A stretch of 64,000 bases of DNA from positions 3,391,001 to 3,455,000 of the forward strand of contig NZ_CP067124.1 in the NCBI RefSeq assembly GCF_028553725.1, read 5' to 3'. Positions 1-7,815 of the stretch are shown here, in pieces. Source of the stretch: Paracoccus alcaliphilus (lineage in GTDB: Bacteria; Pseudomonadota; Alphaproteobacteria; Rhodobacterales; Rhodobacteraceae). A program made the translations under genes and the position numbers. Position 1 is the first letter of the stretch; each line of letters begins with the position of its first letter. Below the pieces are notes generated by a model. The model made no database searches. It saw only the letters and a list, made by a program, of their open reading frames with translations, and was not told the origin of the DNA.

Positions 1-1256
1 TCGAGGTCACGCGGAAGCTTTTGCTTGCTCTCGGGCGCTGTGCGCTCGAGCAGTTGGCGTTCGGCGTCGGTGAAGACGGCAGCAGGCGATGCTTTCGGCA
101 CCTCTCGGCCGAGCATCGTCATCCATGACACGCGCCAGGACACGACGCAGCACAACGCGATACAGTTTGCCAGTCGATCAGCCGTGGCCAGGCGCAGCTC
201 TTCGATCCGGCACCCGGTCTTCAGGGTCCGGAAGAATGTCTCGATCTTCCAGCGCAGCGCATACCATTGGAGCTTGTGGATTGCGTCCGCGTGGGTCGCC
301 ACCGGCAAGTTCGTGATCAGCTTCCAGAAGACGGGCACCCGGCCTTCCGGCGGGTCAAGCTCCTCGGCATGGATGATCTGAAGATTCTGATGCCGGTATT
401 TCCGCTGCTTTCCGATCGGCGGGCGGACCGTCATTGTAGCGTGCCGGACCGAGAGCACGGCGCAATGATCCTTGCCCTGCGCATCGCGGAACCGGACCTC
501 GTGGGTGCCGCTGGACTGCACCTCTGCCATCACCTTGGCAATGGTCGTGCCGCCATCCTCCGCCAGACGGTCGACGCAGCTGCGGACGAGGAACCCGGTC
601 CCGAGTTCTTCGGACAGGCAGTAGAGTTCGTATATGTCGCTTTCCCGATCACCGATATGCACGCAGCGCTCTGGCACCCCTGTCAGTTCGGTGGACAGGC
701 GCAGATTGTCGAGCCAGCGCATGCTTTCCTTCTGTTCGATCGGCACCCGGGTCGGATTGATCTTCCGTTTAAGAGCGGCGGTTCCCTTGAACTTGCTGCG
801 CGACCAGAACTTGGCCGCCGTCAGGCCGAGCGGCAGCCCATCCGGCGTGATGGCCATGCTGGCATGCATCAAAAGCCCGCAGACCGCATGTTTCTGATAG
901 CGACCTTCCTTCAGTTTGCGTCCAGTCGACACCGTCGTGAACCCCACCTTCTCCGGAGCCGAACGCTTGAAGGAGAATTCCGTGGTGTCCTGCAGGATCA
1001 GGATGGGACCATCGGTTGCCCGGATGCGCAGGGCAGAGGCAGCGAAATGGCCCTCGAGGATCTTGTCCTCGCTGACATTGCCGTTAGCAAAGAAGCGGTA
1101 GGCGGCCTTGGTATTCGACCAGTCCTGGAATGCCGTCGGCAGCGATTTTCCCGGCCGTTCCCCGAGGGCCTCGAGCATTGCCTCAAGCCGCCTGTTCAGC
1201 CTGACATCTCCCAGATCGCATCCGGCCGTTTCCGTTTCCACCCAACTCTGTCCCAT
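1..1256 (-). CDS. IS4-family transposase, partial (C-terminus outside window)
   Basis: Cut-and-paste DDE transposase, identical over its visible length to the complete 471-residue copy at 3771-5186. The start ATG is at 1256 on the minus strand and the coding sequence runs off the left edge, so about 53 C-terminal residues are missing from view. The first two acidic blocks (LILQDTTEF and GDRESD) and the YREK signature all fall inside the visible part. The family normally acts on its own terminal repeats and makes 9-11 bp target duplications. Nothing visible is broken, so the copy is probably functional unless its hidden end is damaged. Confidence 0.93.
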   Translation of the reverse strand, partial: MGQSWVETETAGCDLGDVRLNRRLEAMLEALGERPGKSLPTAFQDWSNTKAAYRFFANGNVSEDKILEGHFAASALRIRATDGPILILQDTTEFSFKRSAPEKVGFTTVSTGRKLKEGRYQKHAVCGLLMHASMAITPDGLPLGLTAAKFWSRSKFKGTAALKRKINPTRVPIEQKESMRWLDNLRLSTELTGVPERCVHIGDRESDIYELYCLSEELGTGFLVRSCVDRLAEDGGTTIAKVMAEVQSSGTHEVRFRDAQGKDHCAVLSVRHATMTVRPPIGKQRKYRHQNLQIIHAEELDPPEGRVPVFWKLITNLPVATHADAIHKLQWYALRWKIETFFRTLKTGCRIEELRLATADRLANCIALCCVVSWRVSWMTMLGREVPKASPAAVFTDAERQLLERTAPESKQKLPRDL

Positions 1257-1369
1257 GTCTGCACCTCAATTATTCGGTGCCACATGACGAATCATGATCG
1301 CTTGTGCTCAGGCAAGGCCAAGTCTGGTGGGTGAATCAATTCGCCGCACCACTTGTGGGTAACTGCAAG
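1..1369 (-). mobile_element. IS4-family insertion sequence, left copy, cut by window edge
   Basis: Reading on the minus strand, this is the same element as the complete copy at 3658-5193: base x here matches base 5027-x there, and every ORF seen in one is seen identically in the other. Its outer terminal repeat (CTTGCAGTTACCCA, minus strand) ends at 1369. The other end, about 170 bases, lies outside the window. The nine bases after it (1370-1378, CCGGTTGCC) should be its target duplication, but the partner is not visible. It points away from the IS66 genes it flanks, as a mirror image of the right copy. Confidence 0.93.
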
Positions 1370-1461
1370 CCGGTTGCCACCGCCTTTTGATCTGGGTCTC
1401 GGACCTTAAGCTACGTCGTTATTGACGTCCTTACCGACGTCGTATCGGGGAGCTGAGATCT

Positions 1462-1830
1462 GTGGGTCATGTTGGGGTTCTGGGACGGGAGCGTCGCCGT
1501 AGATGGTCGGATGCCGAGAAGATTTCGGTCCTGGAGCGCGTGGGTGTCAACGGCAGGACGGTGACGGATGTCGCGCGCGAGGCCGACCTGACGCGGCAAC
1601 ACATCTATCAGTGGCGCCAGGAGATGCGGCGCAAGGGGCTTTGGCCTGTCTCGGGTTCGGCGCTGTTTGTGGCGGTTGACGAAGATGCCGCTGGCCGCAG
1701 CCAGCCCCTGGCACCCGGGTCGGTGCCGATGATCGAGATATTGCTGCGCAACGGTCGGCATGTTCGTTGCGCCGAGACGATCGATGACCGATCTCTTGCG
1801 CGGCTGATCCGTGTGCTGGAGGCCGTATGA
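1462..1830 (+). CDS. tnpA: IS66-type TnpA (OrfA), HTH protein
   Basis: 122-residue accessory protein of an IS66-like element. The N-terminal half carries a transposase-type helix-turn-helix (WSDAEKISVLERV followed by TDVAREADLTRQHIYQW), as in IS3/IS66 OrfA proteins. The C-terminal half ends with a short domain that resembles the tail of other IS66 TnpA proteins (RLIRVLEAV). The start is a GTG at 1462, preceded at ten bases by GGGGAG. The stop overlaps the region where tnpC starts. In the IS66 family TnpA is needed for transposition together with TnpB and TnpC; TnpB is absent here. Confidence 0.88.
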   Translation: MGHVGVLGRERRRRWSDAEKISVLERVGVNGRTVTDVAREADLTRQHIYQWRQEMRRKGLWPVSGSALFVAVDEDAAGRSQPLAPGSVPMIEILLRNGRHVRCAETIDDRSLARLIRVLEAV

Positions 1831-1839
1831 TCGGACCAG

Positions 1840-3354
1840 TTGATCCAGGCCCTGCGGTTACGCATCGCCAGGCTGAAGAAGCAGGTGTTCGGCCGGTCCT
1901 CGGAAAAGATCGAGCGCGAGATCGAGCAGCTTGAGCTGGCGCTGGAGGATCTGCTGATCGCGACGGCCGAAAGCGAGACTTCGGTCCCGGCTGACGGTCA
2001 GGGCGATGATACGCTGGAAACGTCAGCGACCGATGGCGTCTCTGACCGCCCCTCCCGCCGCCGCCCTCGGGTCTCGGACAGCACGCCGCGCGAGCGGCAG
2101 GAACTGGACCCCGGCAGGTGCTGCCCCGATTGCGGTGGCGATCTGCGTCTGGTGGGCGAGGATGTCAGCGAGATGCTGGATCTGATCGCGGCACAGTTGA
2201 AGGTCGTGCAGATCGCCCGGCTCAAGAAATCCTGCCGCCGCTGCGAACGCATGGTGCAAGTTCCGGCCCCCAGCCGCCCGATCCCCGGCAGCGTGGCAGG
2301 CGCGGGCCTGCTGGCGCATATCCTCGTCTCCAAGTTCGACGACCATCTTCCCTTGTATCGCCAGCACGAGATCTTCGCCCGGATGGGAGCGGATATCCCC
2401 GACAGCACACTGGTCGACTGGTGCGGTCGCGCCATGAAGGTGCTGGCCCCGTTGATCGAACGGATCGAGGCGGACGTGATGACCAGCGACCTGCTGCATG
2501 CCGACGATACACCGATCCGGGTGCTGGATCGTGTGGGCCGGGACAAGGGGCTGGGCAAGGGCGTGAAGAAGGGCCGGATCTGGGCCTATATCCGTGACCA
2601 GCGGCCTTGGTCGGGTGCCTCGCCCCCCGGTGCTGTCTATGCGTTTGCGCCGGATTGGAAGGAAGAACACGTCCATCGCCATCTGGCCAACACCCGCGGC
2701 ATCCTGCAGGCCGATGGCTACAAGGGATATGCAAAGCTCTATGCTCCACAGCCGGATGGGGCGCACCGCCTGCAAGAGGCAGCGTGTTGGGCCCACCTGC
2801 GGCGCGACTTCCATGACGAATGGGACAAGACCAGATCCGCGATCGCCCGCGAAGCGCTCGACCGTATCGGCGCGCTCTACGACATCGAGCGGGAGATCAC
2901 CGGTCATCCCGCCGCGATCCGTCTTGCCGCGCGCCAGAAGCACAGCGCCCCGAAGGTCGAGGCCTTCTTCGCCTGGTCAGAGAGCCAACTCTCGCGGATC
3001 CCCGGCAAGGGGGATCTGGCCAAAGCCTTCCGTTATGGGCTGAGCCGTCAGGACGCCTTCAGCCTGTTCTTGTCCGATGGGCGCGTGGGCATCGATAACA
3101 ATCCGGCCGAGCGCGCCCTGCGCCCGATCGGCGTTGGCCGCCGTAACTGGCTCTTCGCGGGGGCCGATACCGGAGCCGAAACGTTGGCCCGGGCCATGAC
3201 CATCGTTGAGACCGCCAAAATGAATGGCCTGGACCCGCAGGCCTATCTGGCCGACATTCTGGCCCGTATCCATGATCACAAGATCAACCGGCTCGACGAT
3301 CTGCTGCCCTGGAACTGGTCGCCGCTGCCCTCCGCCCAGCACGAGGCCGCCTGA
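1840..3354 (+). CDS. tnpC: IS66-family transposase TnpC
   Basis: DDE transposase of the IS66 family, 504 residues from a TTG start at 1840. Domain order is typical: N-terminal leucine-rich helix, the FGRSSEKIE block, a zinc-binding region (CCPDCGGDL, then CRRCER), the catalytic core ([24 protein letters not shown]) and the C-terminal [20 protein letters not shown] block. An ATG at 1827 overlaps the tnpA stop but is in another frame, so either the TTG is used or there is translational coupling or frameshifting from tnpA. The core looks intact. The next gene begins on the last base of the stop codon. Confidence 0.93.
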   Translation: MIQALRLRIARLKKQVFGRSSEKIEREIEQLELALEDLLIATAESETSVPADGQGDDTLETSATDGVSDRPSRRRPRVSDSTPRERQELDPGRCCPDCGGDLRLVGEDVSEMLDLIAAQLKVVQIARLKKSCRRCERMVQVPAPSRPIPGSVAGAGLLAHILVSKFDDHLPLYRQHEIFARMGADIPDSTLVDWCGRAMKVLAPLIERIEADVMTSDLLHADDTPIRVLDRVGRDKGLGKGVKKGRIWAYIRDQRPWSGASPPGAVYAFAPDWKEEHVHRHLANTRGILQADGYKGYAKLYAPQPDGAHRLQEAACWAHLRRDFHDEWDKTRSAIAREALDRIGALYDIEREITGHPAAIRLAARQKHSAPKVEAFFAWSESQLSRIPGKGDLAKAFRYGLSRQDAFSLFLSDGRVGIDNNPAERALRPIGVGRRNWLFAGADTGAETLARAMTIVETAKMNGLDPQAYLADILARIHDHKINRLDDLLPWNWSPLPSAQHEAA

Positions 3355-3650
3355 TGGCAACCGTCACCCACGTCTGCACCCTCGACTACGTCGCAAAGAT
3401 GCTGGGCGAGGACCCCGAGCTTCTCGAAGCCATCGTCTACAACGATGACAACCTGACCTACGGCGCGATCATCAGCGTCTATACCGGCCCCGATGACACC
3501 GTCACCGCCCTGACCGATGACGGTATCGACGAACTGAAAGACATGCTCAGGGACGCGCGCATCACCACCGAAACCTGGCACGCGTTCCTCGACGACCTTG
3601 TCGATGACACAGAACTCGTCGCCCGCATCAAAGCCCAATCGCTGCGGTAA
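3354..3650 (+). CDS. Small acidic protein of the IS66-like element, function unknown
   Basis: 98 residues, starting with an ATG that overlaps the tnpC stop (TGATGG), so it is translationally coupled to the transposase. It is rich in Asp and Glu (runs such as YNDDN, TDDGIDELKDML, DDLVDDTE) and has no membrane segment. The stop lies just inside the right terminal repeat, at the point where the IS4 copy inserted. It occupies the place of a third gene in an element that lacks tnpB, so it may be a transposition accessory factor; this is inference only. I do not recognise a named domain. Confidence 0.75.
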   Translation: MATVTHVCTLDYVAKMLGEDPELLEAIVYNDDNLTYGAIISVYTGPDDTVTALTDDGIDELKDMLRDARITTETWHAFLDDLVDDTELVARIKAQSLR

Positions 3651-3657
3651 CAATCGG
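3649..3657 (+). repeat. 9-bp target duplication, left side of right IS4 copy
   Basis: AACAATCGG directly before the left terminal repeat of the IS4-family element. The same nine bases follow its right end at 5194-5202. This shows a simple transposition event into the right TIR of the IS66-like element. Confidence 0.95.
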
Positions 3658-5193
3658 CTTGCAGTTACCCACAAGTGGTGCGGCGAATTGATTCACCCAC
3701 CAGACTTGGCCTTGCCTGAGCACAAGCGATCATGATTCGTCATGTGGCACCGAATAATTGAGGTGCAGACATGGGACAGAGTTGGGTGGAAACGGAAACG
3801 GCCGGATGCGATCTGGGAGATGTCAGGCTGAACAGGCGGCTTGAGGCAATGCTCGAGGCCCTCGGGGAACGGCCGGGAAAATCGCTGCCGACGGCATTCC
3901 AGGACTGGTCGAATACCAAGGCCGCCTACCGCTTCTTTGCTAACGGCAATGTCAGCGAGGACAAGATCCTCGAGGGCCATTTCGCTGCCTCTGCCCTGCG
4001 CATCCGGGCAACCGATGGTCCCATCCTGATCCTGCAGGACACCACGGAATTCTCCTTCAAGCGTTCGGCTCCGGAGAAGGTGGGGTTCACGACGGTGTCG
4101 ACTGGACGCAAACTGAAGGAAGGTCGCTATCAGAAACATGCGGTCTGCGGGCTTTTGATGCATGCCAGCATGGCCATCACGCCGGATGGGCTGCCGCTCG
4201 GCCTGACGGCGGCCAAGTTCTGGTCGCGCAGCAAGTTCAAGGGAACCGCCGCTCTTAAACGGAAGATCAATCCGACCCGGGTGCCGATCGAACAGAAGGA
4301 AAGCATGCGCTGGCTCGACAATCTGCGCCTGTCCACCGAACTGACAGGGGTGCCAGAGCGCTGCGTGCATATCGGTGATCGGGAAAGCGACATATACGAA
4401 CTCTACTGCCTGTCCGAAGAACTCGGGACCGGGTTCCTCGTCCGCAGCTGCGTCGACCGTCTGGCGGAGGATGGCGGCACGACCATTGCCAAGGTGATGG
4501 CAGAGGTGCAGTCCAGCGGCACCCACGAGGTCCGGTTCCGCGATGCGCAGGGCAAGGATCATTGCGCCGTGCTCTCGGTCCGGCACGCTACAATGACGGT
4601 CCGCCCGCCGATCGGAAAGCAGCGGAAATACCGGCATCAGAATCTTCAGATCATCCATGCCGAGGAGCTTGACCCGCCGGAAGGCCGGGTGCCCGTCTTC
4701 TGGAAGCTGATCACGAACTTGCCGGTGGCGACCCACGCGGACGCAATCCACAAGCTCCAATGGTATGCGCTGCGCTGGAAGATCGAGACATTCTTCCGGA
4801 CCCTGAAGACCGGGTGCCGGATCGAAGAGCTGCGCCTGGCCACGGCTGATCGACTGGCAAACTGTATCGCGTTGTGCTGCGTCGTGTCCTGGCGCGTGTC
4901 ATGGATGACGATGCTCGGCCGAGAGGTGCCGAAAGCATCGCCTGCTGCCGTCTTCACCGACGCCGAACGCCAACTGCTCGAGCGCACAGCGCCCGAGAGC
5001 AAGCAAAAGCTTCCGCGTGACCTCGATTTCTATGTCAGACTCGTCGCGCGGCTCGGCGGCTATCTCGATCGGACCTCCGATGCGCCACCAGGAACCACCG
5101 TCATATGGCGCGGCCTCTCCCGCCTCGCCGATCTTGTCGAAGGCGCTCGCATCGCCGAAACACCATCATCCGAGACATATGGGTAACTGCAAG
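3658..5193 (+). mobile_element. IS4-family insertion sequence, complete right copy (1536 bp)
   Basis: Complete element bounded by 14-bp perfect inverted repeats: CTTGCAGTTACCCA at 3658-3671 and its complement at 5180-5193. It is flanked by the exact 9-bp direct repeat AACAATCGG. It holds a single transposase gene. A 9-bp duplication and a YREK transposase fit the IS50-like part of the IS4 family. The copy at 1-1369 is identical and inverted, so the pair bounds the IS66 genes like a composite transposon, although the target duplications argue for two separate insertions. Confidence 0.96.
3771..5186 (+). CDS. IS4-family transposase
   Basis: 471-residue DDE transposase. The first catalytic Asp is in LILQDTTEF (about residue 90), the second in HIGDRESDIYEL (about 204). 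The catalytic Glu lies in the family signature Y-(2)-R-(3)-E-(6)-K, seen as YALRWKIETFFRTLK (about 325). The N-terminal region (GDVRLNRRLEAML, KAAYRFFAN) matches the Tn5/IS50 type of DNA-binding domain. The ATG at 3771 lies about 100 bases inside the left repeat. The gene fills the element and stops seven bases before the right end. It has no frameshift and looks active. Confidence 0.96.
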   Translation: MGQSWVETETAGCDLGDVRLNRRLEAMLEALGERPGKSLPTAFQDWSNTKAAYRFFANGNVSEDKILEGHFAASALRIRATDGPILILQDTTEFSFKRSAPEKVGFTTVSTGRKLKEGRYQKHAVCGLLMHASMAITPDGLPLGLTAAKFWSRSKFKGTAALKRKINPTRVPIEQKESMRWLDNLRLSTELTGVPERCVHIGDRESDIYELYCLSEELGTGFLVRSCVDRLAEDGGTTIAKVMAEVQSSGTHEVRFRDAQGKDHCAVLSVRHATMTVRPPIGKQRKYRHQNLQIIHAEELDPPEGRVPVFWKLITNLPVATHADAIHKLQWYALRWKIETFFRTLKTGCRIEELRLATADRLANCIALCCVVSWRVSWMTMLGREVPKASPAAVFTDAERQLLERTAPESKQKLPRDLDFYVRLVARLGGYLDRTSDAPPGTTVIWRGLSRLADLVEGARIAETPSSETYG

Positions 5194-5202
5194 AACAATC
5201 GG
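5194..5202 (+). repeat. 9-bp target duplication, right side of right IS4 copy
   Basis: Second copy of AACAATCGG (the first is at 3649-3657). The eight bases that follow it (5203-5210, TCGGTTAC) are the outermost part of the IS66-like element's right terminal repeat. Confidence 0.95.
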
Positions 5203-5210
5203 TCGGTTAC

Positions 5211-5380
5211 GATTTATGAAAACATGAGGTCTTTGCACCGTTTACCTTGAACCGGGTGATCTGATGCGACAACTCCGCGGCAAAGCCCATGATCTTGCCG
5301 ACGGTCTCATCCTCAAGCAGGTTCTACGGCCTGATCATCACGATCCCGTCAGGGATCGTATGCGGGGTGAGCTCAGTATA
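5211..5380 (-). pseudogene. Gene remnant, possibly Mu-type phage DUF3164, cut by the IS66-like element
   Basis: Minus-strand translation reads LTPHTIPDGIVMIRP, a stop, then NLLEDETVGKIMGF and AAELSHQITRFK before the IS66 boundary at 5210. The second block resembles the conserved helix of DUF3164 proteins found in Mu-like phages (the pattern ETVRKIMGFA..LS.Q..RFKGH, from memory). The stop codon and the truncation at the IS66 end mean it is dead. The assignment rests on one short block, so it is weak. Confidence 0.35.
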
Positions 5381-5419
5381 GGGCACTGGAGATCTCCTGA
5401 TTGCCGAGGACATTCAAAG

Positions 5420-5590
5420 CGTTTGCGATTGCGGTCTGGACCTCCTGTACTGGCAGGTCGTTTGCCCCATTTCGCCACCCTTATCGGGTTGGTGCCCAGC
5501 TCCCGGTATCGCGATCGAAGCTTCCGATCGCTGTATTGTTGCTCGGATGGCGTGCGTGGTCTTGGCGCTCCAGGGACGAACCTGGTCCAT
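5420..5590 (-). pseudogene. IS481-type transposase N-terminal remnant, frameshifted
   Basis: The minus strand begins MDQVRPWSAKTTHAIRATIQ, close to the usual start of a widespread IS481-type transposase. The match then continues in another frame as RYRELGTNPIRVAKWGKRP and TGGPDRNRKRF, which fits the family's 'RYGINPKTVAKWKKR' helix-turn-helix region. The frame change and the loss of everything after it show a decayed fragment of about 55 codons. Confidence 0.6.
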
Positions 5591-5710
5591 ACTGCTTCCT
5601 CCCATTCCCGAGAAAGGATCGCGCCAGCAAATCGGAGCATCAGGCAACTACGTTGGAACAACGAAACAATGGTGTGACATGTCAGACTGAAGCCTGAGGC
5701 TGACATGGCC

Positions 5711-5974
5711 TCAGCTTCCGGCGATGTCCTGGATCGGGACAACCCGCATCGGTGTGATTTGCACCGCAGCCGTGGGTGTTTGCCTATCGTCGGGACAGTC
5801 GCGCTGCTTTGGCAAATCGGGAGTGCGAAGATAGACCCATATCGCACAGCCCAACAGCGTCACCGAACCCGCCCCCATATAGATCAGCGGAATCGCCCAC
5901 CACGGGACACCCAGTAACAGTGCCCCAACAGAGCATATGATCGCAGCGACAACTCCCATGATCGCCAAAGCCAT
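5711..5974 (-). CDS. Small membrane protein, function unknown
   Basis: 87 residues with two clear hydrophobic segments (about residues 2-22 and 25-47), then a short polar tail rich in Asp, Pro and Gln. The start at 5974 was chosen because AGGAAGG precedes that ATG by seven bases; an upstream ATG in frame (6055) has no such site. The predicted topology is two helices in the inner membrane. It stands alone between mobile-element remnants and the aminotransferase gene. I do not recognise the family. Confidence 0.6.
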   Translation of the reverse strand: MALAIMGVVAAIICSVGALLLGVPWWAIPLIYMGAGSVTLLGCAIWVYLRTPDLPKQRDCPDDRQTPTAAVQITPMRVVPIQDIAGS

Positions 5975-6434
5975 AATGATGCCTTCCTGTAAGGGCGGGC
6001 CGGGGTCGGTATATTCATCCCATATAGTGTAATACATGGAAACCGCTTGATGCAATCACTGGGAGAACCAAGTTAATGACATTCTTCTGCAATTTGCGCC
6101 GGACAGATAGCCTGAAGAAAGCAGCCCGGCGATGACATGGCGAACGCCGGCAAGGCTGCGTTAAGCCCATTCATATCAAATGGCGGGTGGTCAGTACGAC
6201 CGTGCCGGCAGGCCAATGGCGTCAACCACGAGGTAGAGCCTGATCGGACAGCTCAAGCCACAATGTCGAGAAGCCGGGCATCACCACGGCCTGAATCTGA
6301 CGGCTGGATCCTCCCCCGCCATTGGCGATTTGCGACAAGGGCGGTGCGGTCGGTTGGAATGCCGCTCTGCCCCCATTGAACGCGCCGCGTGGCGCGGATA
6401 GCCTGCCCGCAACCCTGTCCATGGAGGCAAGCCG
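5975..6434. other. 460-bp intergenic region, no gene seen
   Basis: Divergent spacer between the small membrane protein and the aminotransferase. It should hold both promoters. I see no convincing coding stretch, RNA or terminator in it. The last bases (GGAGGCAAGCCG) are the ribosome binding site of the aminotransferase. Confidence 0.6.
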
Positions 6435-7799
6435 ATGACCAAACCGCAAAGCTGGGAAGCCCGCGCCGACGAATATTCGCTGTATGGCTTTACCGATCTG
6501 CCAAGCGTGCATCAGCGCGGCGCGGTGGTGGTGACGCATGGCGAGGGGCCCTATGTCGTCGATGTGAACGGCAAGCGTTATCTGGACGCGAATTCCGGCC
6601 TGTGGAACATGGTCGCAGGCTTCGACCACAAGGGTCTGGCCGAGGCCGCCAAGGCGCAATACGACCGCTTTCCCGGCTATCACGCCTTTTTCGGGCGCAT
6701 GTCCGACCAGACCGTGATGCTGTCGGAAAAGCTGGTCGAGGTGTCCCCGTTCGAGCGCGGCAAGGTTTTCTATACCAATTCCGGCTCCGAGGCGAATGAC
6801 ACCATGGTCAAGATGCTGTGGTTCCTTCACGCCAGCGAGGGCAATCCGCAGCGCCGCAAGATCCTGACCCGCTGGAATGCCTATCACGGCGTCACCGCCG
6901 TTTCCGCCAGCATGACCGGCAAGCCCTATAACGAGGTGTTCGGCCTGCCCCTGCCCGGCTTCATCCACCTGACCTGCCCGCATTACTGGCGCTTTGGCCA
7001 TGAGGGCGAGACCGAACAGCAGTTCACCGCCCGGCTGGCGCAGGAGCTGGAGGACACCATCCAGCGCGAGGGGGCCGACACCATTGCGGGTTTCTTTGCC
7101 GAACCCGTGATGGGCGCGGGGGGGGTGATCCCGCCCTCGGCGGGTTATTTCCAGGCGGTGCTGCCGGTTTTGCGCAAATACGGCATTCCGGTGATCTCGG
7201 ACGAGGTGATCTGCGGCTTCGGGCGGACCGGCAATACATGGGGCTGCCAGACCTATGATTTCATGCCGGATGCGATCATCTCCTCGAAGAACCTGACCGC
7301 CGGACTGTTCCCGATGGGCGCGGTGATCCTTGGGCCGGAACTGGCCGACAGGTTGCAGGCGGCGGTCGAGAAGATCGAGGAATTCCCGCATGGTTTCACC
7401 GCCTCGGGCCATCCGGTCGGCTGCGCCGTCGCGCTGAAGGCCATCGACGTGGTGATGAACGAGGGGCTGGCCGAAAACGTCCGCCGCCTTGCCCCGCGGC
7501 TGGAGGCCGGGCTGCGCGCCATCATGGAGCGCAGCGACCATATCGGCGAATTGCGCGGCGTGGGCTTCATGTGGGCGCTGGAGGCAGTCAGGGACAAGCC
7601 CACGAAAACCCCTTTCGACGCCCATCTGTCGGTCAGCGAGCGTATCGCCAATACCTGCACCGATCTGGGCCTGATCTGCCGCCCACTGGGGCAGTCCATC
7701 GTGCTGTGTCCGCCCTTCGTCCTGACCGAAGAACAGATGGACGAGATGTTCGACAAGCTGGAACAGGCGCTGAAGAAGGTCTTTGCCGAACTGGCATGA
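6435..7799 (+). CDS. Class III omega-aminotransferase (pyruvate-type)
   Basis: 454-residue PLP-dependent aminotransferase of fold type I, class III. The PLP phosphate-binding block is NSGSEANDTM (about residue 115), the cofactor Asp lies in ISDEVICGFGRTG (about 256), and the Schiff-base Lys in SSKNLTAG (about 285). Overall it closely resembles the (S)-selective omega-transaminases of Rhodobacteraceae that move amino groups from amines or beta-amino acids to pyruvate. The start ATG has a strong GGAGG site ten bases upstream. It is convergent with comEC with a 16-base gap. The exact amine substrate cannot be read from sequence. Confidence 0.9.
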   Translation: MTKPQSWEARADEYSLYGFTDLPSVHQRGAVVVTHGEGPYVVDVNGKRYLDANSGLWNMVAGFDHKGLAEAAKAQYDRFPGYHAFFGRMSDQTVMLSEKLVEVSPFERGKVFYTNSGSEANDTMVKMLWFLHASEGNPQRRKILTRWNAYHGVTAVSASMTGKPYNEVFGLPLPGFIHLTCPHYWRFGHEGETEQQFTARLAQELEDTIQREGADTIAGFFAEPVMGAGGVIPPSAGYFQAVLPVLRKYGIPVISDEVICGFGRTGNTWGCQTYDFMPDAIISSKNLTAGLFPMGAVILGPELADRLQAAVEKIEEFPHGFTASGHPVGCAVALKAIDVVMNEGLAENVRRLAPRLEAGLRAIMERSDHIGELRGVGFMWALEAVRDKPTKTPFDAHLSVSERIANTCTDLGLICRPLGQSIVLCPPFVLTEEQMDEMFDKLEQALKKVFAELA

Positions 7800-7815
7800 T
7801 GGATATGGGCGGGCT

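Larger units (their letters stand above)
1370..5210 (+). mobile_element. IS66-like element without tnpB, both TIRs interrupted by IS4-family copies
   Basis: The genes between the two IS4 copies (tnpA, tnpC, small acidic ORF) form one IS66-like element. Its right terminal repeat can be rebuilt across the right IS4 copy: read from outside on the minus strand it starts GTAACCGA (5210-5203), continues CCGATTGTT (the duplicated target) and then ACCGC inside. The left inner end reads CCGGTTGCCACCGC from 1370, which aligns with the right one with three differences in 14 bases. The outermost left bases are outside the window. GTAA is the usual first four bases of IS66-family ends. The 8-bp target duplication of this element would be GATTTATG (5211-5218), but its partner is not visible. 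Confidence 0.8.

Noticed and set aside
1..5193. Composite transposon made of two IS4 copies around the IS66 genes
   Set aside because: The right copy alone has its own 9-bp duplication and sits inside the IS66 TIR, so two single insertions explain the layout better than one composite unit.
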